A DNA stretch of 64,000 nt from assembly GCF_024746795.1 (NCBI RefSeq), contig NZ_CP080524.1, positions 4,380,001-4,444,000 on the forward strand, read 5' to 3'. Under the pieces are notes generated by a model. That model saw only the letters and a list, made by a program, of their open reading frames with translations. It had not been told where the DNA came from and made no database searches. Of this stretch, positions 36,465 to 44,423 are shown piece after piece. The DNA is from Mesorhizobium sp. AR10 (GTDB lineage Bacteria; Pseudomonadota; Alphaproteobacteria; Rhizobiales; Rhizobiaceae). The translations under genes and the position numbers were made by a program. The stretch's first letter is position 1. Each line of letters opens with the position of its first letter.

Positions 36465-37628
36465 TCAGGCGGCTTTTTCCCTGTTCGCCCGGCGCGAGGC
36501 GATCCCTGCCAGCGCCGTGCGGAACAGTTCGATGTCCCCAGCACTCGTTGCGTGGCCGATGGACACGCGCAAAGCGCCAAGGCTGTCACCGTAGCCCATG
36601 GCCTTCAGCACATGGCTGGGGCCGACCTTGCCTGACGAGCAAGCTGATCCGGCCGACAGCGCCACGCCGGCCAGATCGAAGGCGATCTGCGCCGTTTCGG
36701 CCTTGATGCCCGCAATAGCGAAGAATGTCGTGTTGGCAAGCCTCGGCGCGCCGGTTCCGAAGATTTCCGCATCCGGCGCCAGCATTTTCAAGATGGTCTC
36801 GACCTCATCGCGACGGCGACCGACCGCCTCGATGCTCTTCAATCCGGTCAGGACATCACGCGCTGCCGCGCCAAAACCGGCAATTGCCGCCAGGTTTTCG
36901 GTGCCGCCGCGACGGCCCTTTTCCTGGCCGCCGCCATTGATCAGGGGCTTCGGCATCATCAGGTCCGCGGCGGCGACGATGGCGCCGACGCCCTTGGGAC
37001 CACCTATCTTGTGCGAAGACAGAATCAAGTAATCGGCGTAACCCGCTGACATATCGAGCGGAATACGCCCGGCCGCCTGCACCGCGTCGACGACCAGGAT
37101 GCCGCCCGCCGCCTTGACGATAGCGGCGATGGCCTCGACCGGCTGGATGACGCCGGTCTCGTTGTTGGCGGCATGGATCGCCACCAGCGGCAGACCGTCT
37201 GCCTTGTCGTGACGGCCGAGTGCCGCCGTCAAGGCGTCGAGATCGGCGATGCCATTGGCGTCGACGCCGATCCGCGTCACCTGAGCCGCCGGGAACCGCC
37301 CGCCATTCAACAGGCAAGGGTGGTCGGCCTCCGATACATAGAGCCGGCTCATGCGGACCGCACCGCGCCCCATCTGCCAGTCGGGCGTCAGCAGCGTCGA
37401 GGCGGCTTCCGTCGCGCCTGATGTGAAAACCACATGCTCGGGTTTGGCGTTGACCAGAGCGGCCACATCGCGCCTTGCGTCCTCGATCAGGCGTCGCGCC
37501 GCACGCCCCTCGGCATGGACCGACGACGGATTGGCGGCGACATCGAGCGCAGCGACCATTGCGTCACGCGCCGCAGCAGTGAGCGGCGCGCTGGCATTGT
37601 AGTCGAGGTAGGCGCGTGTTGCGGCCAT
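36465..37628 (-). CDS. NifS/IscS-like (group I) cysteine desulfurase
   Basis: A 387-residue PLP enzyme, starting MAATRAYLDYNASAPLTAAA. The PLP Lys207 is in LILSSHKIGGPKGVGA, the HAANNETGVIQP motif is present, and the catalytic Cys is in the long-loop SAGSACSSGKVGPSHVLKAM. This makes it group I (NifS/IscS) and distinct from the SufS encoded 4 kb downstream. A second desulfurase at the head of the suf locus is common in rhizobia. Its specific clients (tRNA thiolation or Fe-S) are not known here. Confidence 0.92.
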   Translation of the reverse strand: MAATRAYLDYNASAPLTAAARDAMVAALDVAANPSSVHAEGRAARRLIEDARRDVAALVNAKPEHVVFTSGATEAASTLLTPDWQMGRGAVRMSRLYVSEADHPCLLNGGRFPAAQVTRIGVDANGIADLDALTAALGRHDKADGLPLVAIHAANNETGVIQPVEAIAAIVKAAGGILVVDAVQAAGRIPLDMSAGYADYLILSSHKIGGPKGVGAIVAAADLMMPKPLINGGGQEKGRRGGTENLAAIAGFGAAARDVLTGLKSIEAVGRRRDEVETILKMLAPDAEIFGTGAPRLANTTFFAIAGIKAETAQIAFDLAGVALSAGSACSSGKVGPSHVLKAMGYGDSLGALRVSIGHATSAGDIELFRTALAGIASRRANREKAA

Positions 37629-37761
37629 TTTCGTTCAATCGGTCCCGTTAAAAGCCATTCCGCTGACGTAGCGCGTTATTTCCTTGAAATTGCAAGGCGA
37701 GCCGTCCTATTTACGCGGCTTGCGGCGCGGGCGGCCGAGCCACTACGTTTTGGCCACCCAG

Positions 37762-37778
37762 TTTTGAACAATTCTAAA
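37762..37778. promoter_or_regulatory. Candidate Irr box (iron control element) upstream of the nifS-like/suf locus
   Basis: TTTTGAACAATTCTAAA matches the rhizobial Irr/ICE palindrome (TTTAGAA-N3-TTCTAAA) at all but one arm position. It lies 134 bp upstream of the NifS-like start and 108 bp upstream of the divergent hydrolase. Irr is a haem-responsive regulator that controls suf genes in some Hyphomicrobiales. No regulator gene is in the window. Confidence 0.5.
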
Positions 37779-37885
37779 CTAGCTTCTAAGAAGACGCTCG
37801 CCCTGCGTCAAGGCCTGGGGAAGGCTGGGGCCAGAGGAAGAGTTGTTCCGGTCGCCGCGCTCTCATATGCGAAGTGGAGTATTTT

Positions 37886-38560
37886 ATGCCTGAGGTCATT
37901 TTCACCGGTCCGGCCGGCCGCCTGGAGGGCCGCTACCAGCCTTCCAAGGAAAAGAGCGCGCCGATTGCCATCGTCCTGCACCCGCACCCCCAGTTCGGCG
38001 GCACGATGAACAACAAGATCGTCTACGACCTCTTCTACATGTTCCAGAAGCGCGATTTCACCACGCTCCGCTTCAATTTCCGCGGCATCGGCCGCAGCCA
38101 GGGCGAATTCGACCACGGCACCGGCGAGCTGTCGGATGCAGCCGCCGCCCTCGACTGGGTGCAGTCGCTGCATCCGGACTCCAAGAGCTGCTGGGTCGCC
38201 GGCTATTCGTTCGGCTCCTGGATCGGAATGCAGCTTCTGATGCGCCGGCCGGAGATCGAAGGCTTCATTTCGATCGCGCCGCAGCCCAACACCTATGATT
38301 TCTCGTTCCTGGCGCCCTGCCCGTCGTCCGGCCTGATCATCCACGGCGACGCCGACAAGGTGGCGCCGCCCAAGGACGTGCAGGGCCTGGTCGACAAGCT
38401 GCACACACAAAAGGGCATCACCATCACCCAGAAGACCTTGCCCGGCGCCAACCATTTCTTCTCGAATGACGCCGACCTGTTGCTCGAGGAATGCGCGGAC
38501 TATCTCGATCGGCGGCTCGCCGGCGAATTGTCCGATCCTCGGCCCAAGCGGCTGAGATAG
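37886..38560 (+). CDS. Alpha/beta hydrolase (dienelactone hydrolase-like small esterase)
   Basis: A 224-residue protein from ATG 37886, with GGAG upstream. It has VLHPHPQFGGTMNNKIVYDL, the oxyanion-hole region, then LRFNFRGIGRSQGEFD and the nucleophile elbow AGYSFGSWIG. LIIHGDADKVAPP and GANHFFSND carry the acid and His of the triad. This is the conserved alpha/beta-hydrolase subfamily common in proteobacteria (often labelled YcjY/CocE-like). No substrate is known. It is followed at 18 bp by a PaiB-like gene. Confidence 0.85.
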   Translation: MPEVIFTGPAGRLEGRYQPSKEKSAPIAIVLHPHPQFGGTMNNKIVYDLFYMFQKRDFTTLRFNFRGIGRSQGEFDHGTGELSDAAAALDWVQSLHPDSKSCWVAGYSFGSWIGMQLLMRRPEIEGFISIAPQPNTYDFSFLAPCPSSGLIIHGDADKVAPPKDVQGLVDKLHTQKGITITQKTLPGANHFFSNDADLLLEECADYLDRRLAGELSDPRPKRLR

Positions 38561-38578
38561 ACGGAGCGTCGAACGGCG

Positions 38579-39229
38579 ATGTACCAGCCCCCACATTTCC
38601 AGGAAACGCGGCAGGACGTCCTGCACGGGCTGATACGGACGCATCCGCTTGGCCTGCTGATTTCCAATGGAGCCGAGGGACCGGTCGCGAACGCGATCCC
38701 CTTCCTGATCGACGCGGACGTGCCGCCGAACGGCAGGCTGCGTGCGCATCTGGCGAAGGCCAATCCGCAATGGCGTCTGCTGGCCGACGCTCCAGCGTCC
38801 CCCGTCCTCGTCGTCTTCCAGGGCGCCGATGCCTATGTGACGCCGTCCTGGTACGAGACCAAGCGCGAGACCGGCAAGGTCGTGCCGACCTGGAACTACG
38901 CCATCGTCCAGGTGCGCGGCACGGTCAAGGTGATCGAGGACCGGGACTGGATCGCGCAGCAGATTGCCGATCTCACCCTGTCGCAGGAAGGCAGTCGCGA
39001 GGCGCCCTGGGCGGTGACCGATGCGCCACCCCCCTTCATCCAGTCGCAAATCAAGGGCATCATCGGGCTGGAAATCGAGATCACCGACATCAGCGGCAAG
39101 TGGAAGGTCAGCCAGAACCGCCCCACCGCCGACCGCGTTGGCGTCGCCGAAGGGCTGGAGAACGAAGCTGCCGGCGCGCCCGACATGGCCCGGCTGGTAA
39201 GATCGTATGGCGGGCTGGACAACAGCTGA
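38579..39229 (+). CDS. PaiB-family FMN-binding protein
   Basis: 216 residues beginning MYQPPHFQETRQDVLHGLIR, with GLLISNGAEGPVANAIPFLI, VVFQGADAYVTPSWYETKRE and TWNYAIVQVRGTVKVIEDRD. These are diagnostic of the PaiB/FMN-binding split-barrel family (Bacillus PaiB, called a negative regulator). The molecular role is uncertain and may be enzymatic. It is likely co-transcribed with the preceding hydrolase and is convergent with the PAP2 gene. Confidence 0.88.
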   Translation: MYQPPHFQETRQDVLHGLIRTHPLGLLISNGAEGPVANAIPFLIDADVPPNGRLRAHLAKANPQWRLLADAPASPVLVVFQGADAYVTPSWYETKRETGKVVPTWNYAIVQVRGTVKVIEDRDWIAQQIADLTLSQEGSREAPWAVTDAPPPFIQSQIKGIIGLEIEITDISGKWKVSQNRPTADRVGVAEGLENEAAGAPDMARLVRSYGGLDNS

Positions 39230-39250
39230 GACACGCGCCTCGACTGCGTA

Positions 39251-40060
39251 TCATGCCAGTCGAAACGTCTCCTTGCGCACCGGCAACCCCGAGCGCGTCG
39301 AACGGAACATGAAACCAAGCCGGGCAAAGATCAGCCCGCAGGCCAACGCAAAGGCGCATCCAAGGCCGAAGCCGGCGACCGTGTCGCTCGGGTAGTGCGC
39401 GCCGACGAAAACCCTGGTCGACGCGATGCACGCGGTAATCGGGAGGGCGATGTACCAGCGTTTCGGAAACAGCAGCAGCGCGACCCCGAACACGGCGCCC
39501 ATCGTGGTGGCATGGCCGGATGGGAAACCGGCAAAGCGCGCATCAAAAGCGAACGGATGCAGCGACAACACACCGAAATCGTTGAAATACATCGGACGCG
39601 CCCGGCCGATCGCATACTTCAGCACATTCACGGCCAGGCCGGACAGACCAACGGCGCTCAACACCAGAAAAGCGAGGCAGGTCCAGTTGTAGACAAGCAT
39701 CAGCGACCGCCTGGAAAGGCTTCGCCAATCGATCAGGTTAGCGATGACAAGCAAAAGCGCTGATGGAATGAGGTACCAGCCGCCAAGGCCGAACTGGGTG
39801 AAGAAGTCGGCAAGCTGGACGAAACCGGGCGACCATTGTCCCCGAAGCATCCCCGCCGGGGTGTCGAGGCAAACAAAGGCTGCGGCCGTCAGAAAGGCCC
39901 AAATCAGCAGCCAGATCTGCCATTGGAGTTTCGGATAGAAGGCGGGACGAGCGCCAAAGCGCCTTCTCGCGATCTGGATCGTATCGCGAAAATTGCCGAA
40001 GGATCGACCGAACACCGCAAGCAGTGCGACGGACACGGTAGGGCGCGATTTCACCAGCAT
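39251..40060 (-). CDS. PAP2-family membrane phosphatase (lipid phosphatase, LpxE/LpxF-like)
   Basis: 269 residues with about six membrane segments. The three phosphatase motifs are complete: KYAIGRARPMYF, FPSGHATTMGAV and STRVFVGAHYPSDTVAGFG. Family members remove phosphate from undecaprenyl pyrophosphate, phosphatidylglycerol phosphate or lipid A. Its position beside an ArnT-like transferase, an LAB_N protein and a polyprenyl-phosphate glycosyltransferase favours lipid A or polyprenyl phosphate as substrate. That is inference from context. Confidence 0.87.
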   Translation of the reverse strand: MLVKSRPTVSVALLAVFGRSFGNFRDTIQIARRRFGARPAFYPKLQWQIWLLIWAFLTAAAFVCLDTPAGMLRGQWSPGFVQLADFFTQFGLGGWYLIPSALLLVIANLIDWRSLSRRSLMLVYNWTCLAFLVLSAVGLSGLAVNVLKYAIGRARPMYFNDFGVLSLHPFAFDARFAGFPSGHATTMGAVFGVALLLFPKRWYIALPITACIASTRVFVGAHYPSDTVAGFGLGCAFALACGLIFARLGFMFRSTRSGLPVRKETFRLA

Positions 40061-40090
40061 CTGAAACTCGACCCTGTCATCGAAGAGCCG

Positions 40091-41734
40091 TCACCGGGCC
40101 ACACGGTAAAGGCCGAGCGACAGTTTGTCTCCCGACGAATAGTTGATGCCGTCGATCTCGGCGACGCGGTTCGCCACCTTGCCTTGCCCCGCCAACAGAT
40201 CAGCCAGTTTTTTCTCGTCCCCGACCGGCGCCAGCGCCAGCGCGCAGGCCGGGTCTTCCAGCAGATGCCTGGCGACGCCATCGACATCCGTCAGAACAGT
40301 CTTGGTGCCCACCAGGAACACCAGGCTCGGTTCGTGATACTCCGCCGAGGCAAGCACCGTCGTCTCGCAGGGGCGGTTCGCAAGAACCGCAGCCTCGATC
40401 CGAGGGCTCAGCCAAAGCGGCTGCAAAGACGGCGCGATGACGCCGAACAGCAGGCCATAGGTTACGCCGGCGCAAACCGCGATGGCGCCAATACGGCCAA
40501 GGGACACCTGCAACTGACGCGAAAAGGCCAGATAGCCGGCCGCGAGTGCGGCGGCGGCGGCCGGAATGCTCCACCACAGGAAGGTGGCCGCAAGATAGAT
40601 CGGCGCGGCGATGCAGACCACGACAAGGCCGACTGTCACCACAGCGAGGCCGAAGGCGGTCGACCACCACAGCCACACCTGCCAGCGCCTGAGCGGTGCA
40701 TTCGCGTCCTGTGGCTGCAATGTCAGGAGCCAGCCGATCAGCAGCGCCATGCCGGGATAGGCCGGCATGACATAGTGCGGCAGCTTCGTCGGGATCAGCT
40801 CGAACAAAAGCCAGAACGGGATGTACCAGGCGAGGCAGAAGCGCAGCCGAGGATCGTCGCGCAGGCGATTGAGGGCCTGGAGGCCGGCGCCAACCGCGAT
40901 CAGGCCGAAGGGCCACATGAACAGCGAATAGGTCAACATATAGAAGCCGGGTGGAAGACCGTGTGATTCCTCGCCCTGCGCGACCTTGCTGAGCATATCC
41001 TTGCCGACCGCCTGCTGCAGGAACGCGCCACCGCTCTTCCAGGTGATGAGGGCAAGCCAGGGCAGCACGATGAGGACCACCAGAGCCAAACCACGCGCGG
41101 CCTTCAGCTTCGACAGCCAGCGCCAGTCCCGCTCGAACGCGAACAGCACAGCGATCGTGAGCGCCGACAAAAGCGGCGCGATCGGCCCTTTGATGAGGAT
41201 TGCAGCGCCTTGTGCTGTCCAGAAAATCCACGGCAGGTGGCCGGCGACGGCCTCGTTCTTGCGCGACGCCGTATAGATCTGCGCCAGCGCGCCTTGCGCC
41301 AGGATGCAGCAGGCGAGCAGCATCGCGTCGGTCTTGGCGTCGCGGCCTTCGAAAGCCGTCGCGAATATCGCCGCCATTACCAGACCGGCGGCCAGACCGG
41401 CATTGGCTCCGAAAAGGTTGGTTCCTGTCCAGGCTATCGCCACGACGGCGATGGCGATGCCCAGCGCCGAGACCAGGCGGTACACCCAGATCGGCGCTTC
41501 CGCTCCCTCGCCGCTCAGCGCGACGGCCGCCGATTGCAGCCAGTAGATGCCGATCGGCTTCTGATAGCGCGAGGCATTCTGGAAGCGGATATCGACATAG
41601 TCGCCGGTCTCGGCCATCTGCTTGGTGGCCTGGACGAAGCGTGGCTCATCGCGGTCGAGCGGCGGCATGGAAGCCAGCCCCGAAATCGTCATCAGCACGC
41701 TGAACAGGAAGAGAAAGAGATAGTTCCTGTTCAT
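40091..41734 (-). CDS. ArnT/GT39-family polyprenyl-phosphate-sugar glycosyltransferase
   Basis: About 547 residues with at least eleven hydrophobic segments and a soluble C-terminal domain. The first periplasmic loop has PPLDRDEPRFVQATKQMAET with the catalytic acidic residue, and NASRYQKPIGIYWLQ follows. Both are marks of the ArnT/PMT superfamily that transfers a sugar from a polyprenyl phosphate carrier to lipid A or core. In rhizobia relatives (RgtA-D) transfer galacturonic acid. The start may be ATG 41734 or GTG 41740. It belongs to the GT2-LAB_N-ArnT-PAP2 run. Confidence 0.88.
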   Translation of the reverse strand: MNRNYLFLFLFSVLMTISGLASMPPLDRDEPRFVQATKQMAETGDYVDIRFQNASRYQKPIGIYWLQSAAVALSGEGAEAPIWVYRLVSALGIAIAVVAIAWTGTNLFGANAGLAAGLVMAAIFATAFEGRDAKTDAMLLACCILAQGALAQIYTASRKNEAVAGHLPWIFWTAQGAAILIKGPIAPLLSALTIAVLFAFERDWRWLSKLKAARGLALVVLIVLPWLALITWKSGGAFLQQAVGKDMLSKVAQGEESHGLPPGFYMLTYSLFMWPFGLIAVGAGLQALNRLRDDPRLRFCLAWYIPFWLLFELIPTKLPHYVMPAYPGMALLIGWLLTLQPQDANAPLRRWQVWLWWSTAFGLAVVTVGLVVVCIAAPIYLAATFLWWSIPAAAAALAAGYLAFSRQLQVSLGRIGAIAVCAGVTYGLLFGVIAPSLQPLWLSPRIEAAVLANRPCETTVLASAEYHEPSLVFLVGTKTVLTDVDGVARHLLEDPACALALAPVGDEKKLADLLAGQGKVANRVAEIDGINYSSGDKLSLGLYRVAR

Positions 41735-41779
41735 CGCCACACCAGCCTTTCCGACGCTTGCATTGATCCGGCAGATTGC

Positions 41780-42112
41780 TCAATCGACCTTGGTCATTGC
41801 CGCTTTGCGCTCATTGGCGATGAGCCAGAGATTGCGGATGTAGATGAACATGCCCAGGGACTGGCCGGCGATGAACACCGGATCCTGCCGCTGAATGGCA
41901 TAGAGCAGCAGCAGGCCGCCGCCAAACAGCGAAAAGAACCAGAAGGCGACCGGCACGACGCTGCGCTTGGCCTTTTCCGACGCGAGCCACTGCACGACGA
42001 AACGCATGCTGAAAAAAAACTGGGCTACGAAGCCGAGCAAAACCCACGCATCGAACTGTTTGACGAAAACCTGGTGAAGCCAGGTCGCCAGCTCCTGAAG
42101 CACGTTAGCCAT
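41780..42112 (-). CDS. LAB_N domain membrane protein (lipid-A-disaccharide synthase N-terminal-like)
   Basis: 110 residues, three hydrophobic segments. AWVLLGFVAQFFFSMRFVVQ, ASEKAKRSVVPVAFWFFSLF and FIAGQSLGMFIYIRNLWLI are the LAB_N signature. This domain occurs as a stand-alone partner of ArnC/DPM-like glycosyltransferases and is thought to help flip or transfer polyprenyl-linked sugars. Its start overlaps the end of the GT2 gene by 8 bp, so the two are translated together. Confidence 0.88.
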   Translation of the reverse strand: MANVLQELATWLHQVFVKQFDAWVLLGFVAQFFFSMRFVVQWLASEKAKRSVVPVAFWFFSLFGGGLLLLYAIQRQDPVFIAGQSLGMFIYIRNLWLIANERKAAMTKVD

Positions 42113-42839
42113 GCCTGATTTCCTCTACTTTTGGCATTCTGCGGCGCCGCCGCCGAAGCCACCAGACGCCGCCAAGATCAAGGGCGCCTTGCAGGCCGCG
42201 ATCGAAAATCCCGTAATTCGACTTGCCGTGGCGGCGAGAGCGGTCGACGACGTCGCAGTGAACGACATGGTACCCCTCCTGGATGACCAGCGCCGGAACG
42301 AAGCGGTGGGTGCCGTCGAAGAACGGCAATCTCCTGAAGATATCCGTATGGACAGCCTTCAGGCCGCAGCCGGTGTCACGGGTTTCGTCATGCAGGATGG
42401 CGCTTCTCAGCCAGTTGGCAAAACGGGAAGCCAGTTGCTTGATCTTGCTGTCGCGACGCTTCAGGCGCTGTCCTTGCGCGGCACCGACATCGGGACCGGC
42501 CTGGCGCAGCGCGTCGACCAGCACCGGAATGTATTTGGGGTCGTTCTGGCCGTCGCCGTCGATCGTGGCGACGATAACGCCGCGCGCCGCCCATACGCCC
42601 GAACGCACCGAGAGAGACTGACCCGCCGATTTCTGATGCCGGAGCTGGCGCAGCGGAAACGGGCGCAGCGCCGCCTGCGCGGCAAGCACCGCGGGTGTTT
42701 CGTCGGTCGAGCCGTCATTGACGACGATCACCTCGAAGTCGCGCCCGGCCATCGCGGCTGCGATCTCGTCGAGCAGAAGCGGCAGGTTTGCCGCTTCGTT
42801 GCGGCAAGGAATGACGATGGATATCAATGCGTCCGGCAT
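42105..42839 (-). CDS. Family 2 glycosyltransferase (DPM1/ArnC-like polyprenyl-phosphate sugar synthase)
   Basis: A 244-residue GT-A glycosyltransferase. ISIVIPCRNEAANLPLLLDEI, VIVVNDGSTDETPAVLA, VIVATIDGDGQNDPKYIP (DxD-like) and DTGCGLKAVHTDIFRRLPF are the dolichyl-phosphate-mannose-synthase pattern. There is no C-terminal membrane pair, and the coupled LAB_N protein may supply membrane attachment. It would charge polyprenyl phosphate with a sugar for the ArnT-like enzyme encoded two genes on, comparable to rhizobial RgtE (dodecaprenyl-phosphate galacturonate synthase). Confidence 0.88.
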   Translation of the reverse strand: MPDALISIVIPCRNEAANLPLLLDEIAAAMAGRDFEVIVVNDGSTDETPAVLAAQAALRPFPLRQLRHQKSAGQSLSVRSGVWAARGVIVATIDGDGQNDPKYIPVLVDALRQAGPDVGAAQGQRLKRRDSKIKQLASRFANWLRSAILHDETRDTGCGLKAVHTDIFRRLPFFDGTHRFVPALVIQEGYHVVHCDVVDRSRRHGKSNYGIFDRGLQGALDLGGVWWLRRRRRRMPKVEEIRHG

Positions 42840-42984
42840 ATCGCGTCGGGCTCTGTCATGGATATGGCATTTTGATGGATGCCGTGCGGTGCCGTTCCAG
42901 CGGATCGAAGGACCCGGAGGCGCGGCGCCTCATTACGCCAGCCGAAACGATGACGCAAGCATACGCGGCGCCGCACCATCCGCT

Positions 42985-43078
42985 CGCAAAACCGGATTCC
43001 ACTTTTTGCTGATCGCGCAAAACCTTTATCTGGCGCGCGATCACACGCAAAACCGGATTCCACTTTTGCTGATCGCGC
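42985..43078. repeat. Two copies of a RIME-like repeat upstream of tyrS
   Basis: Copy 1 (42985-43018) and copy 2 (43046-43078) are direct repeats, CGCAAAACCGGATTCCACTT followed by a T run and GCTGATCGCGC, differing by one T. GCGCGATC at 43035-43042 pairs with GATCGCGC at 43071-43078, so copy 2 can fold as a hairpin. The core is shared with the element at 6834. Apart from these repeats I see nothing in the 308-bp gap 42840-43147 except the tyrS ribosome site. Confidence 0.7.
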
Positions 43079-43147
43079 GCGGATGCTAAACGCCCGCGTT
43101 CATGCACGCCCGAGCCGCAGCGGCCGGGCGCTTTCGGGAAAGATAAA

Positions 43148-44401
43148 ATGTCCGCCTTCAAATCCGATTTCCTGCGCACGATGAGCGAGCGCGGTTTCAT
43201 CCACCAGACTTCGGATGATGCCGGCCTCGACCAGCTTTTCGCCAAGGAAACGGTGAGCGCCTATATCGGCTTCGACGCAACCGCCAAGAGCCTGCATGCC
43301 GGGTCGCTTATCCAGATCATGATGCTGCACTGGCTGCAACAGACCGGCCATCGGCCGATCGCGCTGATGGGCGGCGGCACCTCGATGATCGGCGATCCGT
43401 CCTTCAAGGACGAGGCCCGCAAGCTGCTGACGCCTGGAGATATCGAGGACAATCTGGCCGGCATCCGCCGCAACTTCATGCCCTACCTCAAATTCGGCAG
43501 CGGCCGGAACGACGCCATCATGGTCAACAACGCCGACTGGCTGATGGAGATCAACTACATCAACTTCCTGCGCGATGTCGGCCGGCATTTTTCCGTCAAC
43601 CGCATGCTCGCCTTCGATTCGGTCAAGCTCAGGCTCGATCGCGAGCAATCGCTGTCGTTCCTCGAATTCAACTACATGATCCTGCAGGCCTACGATTTCG
43701 TCGAGCTCTACAAGCGTCAGGGCTGCCGGCTGCAGATGGGCGGCTCCGACCAGTGGGGCAACATCGTCAACGGCATCGATCTTGGCCATCGCATGGAAGG
43801 CGCGCAGCTCTACGCGCTGACCACGCCGCTGCTCACCACCTCGTCCGGCGCCAAGATGGGCAAGTCGGCATCAGGCGCGGTCTGGCTCGATGCGGAGATG
43901 CTGTCGCCATACGAGTTCTGGCAGTACTGGCGCAACACGGAGGACGCCGATGTCGGCCGCTTCCTCAAGCTCTATACGACGCTGGCCTTGGACGAAGTCG
44001 CGCGCCTGGCAGCATTGGGTGGTTCCGAGATCAACGACGCCAAGAAAGTGCTCGCCACCGAGATCACGGCCATGCTGCATGGCCGCGAGGCGGCGGAAAA
44101 TGCCAGCGAAACCGCGCGCAAGACATTCGAGGAAGGCGTGACGGCCGAAACGCTGCCGACCGTCGAGGTGGGCAAGGCCGAGCTGGAAACGGGTGTCGGC
44201 ATATTGTCGCTGTTCGTCACCGCAGGGCTCGCCGGGTCCAACGGCGAGGCGCGACGGCACATCCAGGGCGGCGCCGTGCGCCTGAACGACCAAACCGTGT
44301 CCGACGATCGCCGGGTGGTGACACTTCAGGATTTGAGTCCGGAAAATGTCGTAAAGCTATCGCTGGGCAAGAAAAAACACATCCTGGTGCGGCCGGTCTG
44401 A
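43148..44401 (+). CDS. tyrS: Tyrosine-tRNA ligase
   Basis: A 417-residue class I synthetase. The HIGH-equivalent is [20 protein letters not shown], tyrosine recognition is in [14 protein letters not shown] and [16 protein letters not shown], and KMSKS is [13 protein letters not shown]-terminal S4-like tRNA-binding domain ([20 protein letters not shown]) completes it. GGGAAAGATAAA precedes the ATG. It is convergent with the large AsmA-like gene. Confidence 0.98.
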   Translation: MSAFKSDFLRTMSERGFIHQTSDDAGLDQLFAKETVSAYIGFDATAKSLHAGSLIQIMMLHWLQQTGHRPIALMGGGTSMIGDPSFKDEARKLLTPGDIEDNLAGIRRNFMPYLKFGSGRNDAIMVNNADWLMEINYINFLRDVGRHFSVNRMLAFDSVKLRLDREQSLSFLEFNYMILQAYDFVELYKRQGCRLQMGGSDQWGNIVNGIDLGHRMEGAQLYALTTPLLTTSSGAKMGKSASGAVWLDAEMLSPYEFWQYWRNTEDADVGRFLKLYTTLALDEVARLAALGGSEINDAKKVLATEITAMLHGREAAENASETARKTFEEGVTAETLPTVEVGKAELETGVGILSLFVTAGLAGSNGEARRHIQGGAVRLNDQTVSDDRRVVTLQDLSPENVVKLSLGKKKHILVRPV

Positions 44402-44423
44402 TCCGACCGCTTCAGCTTGTTTC

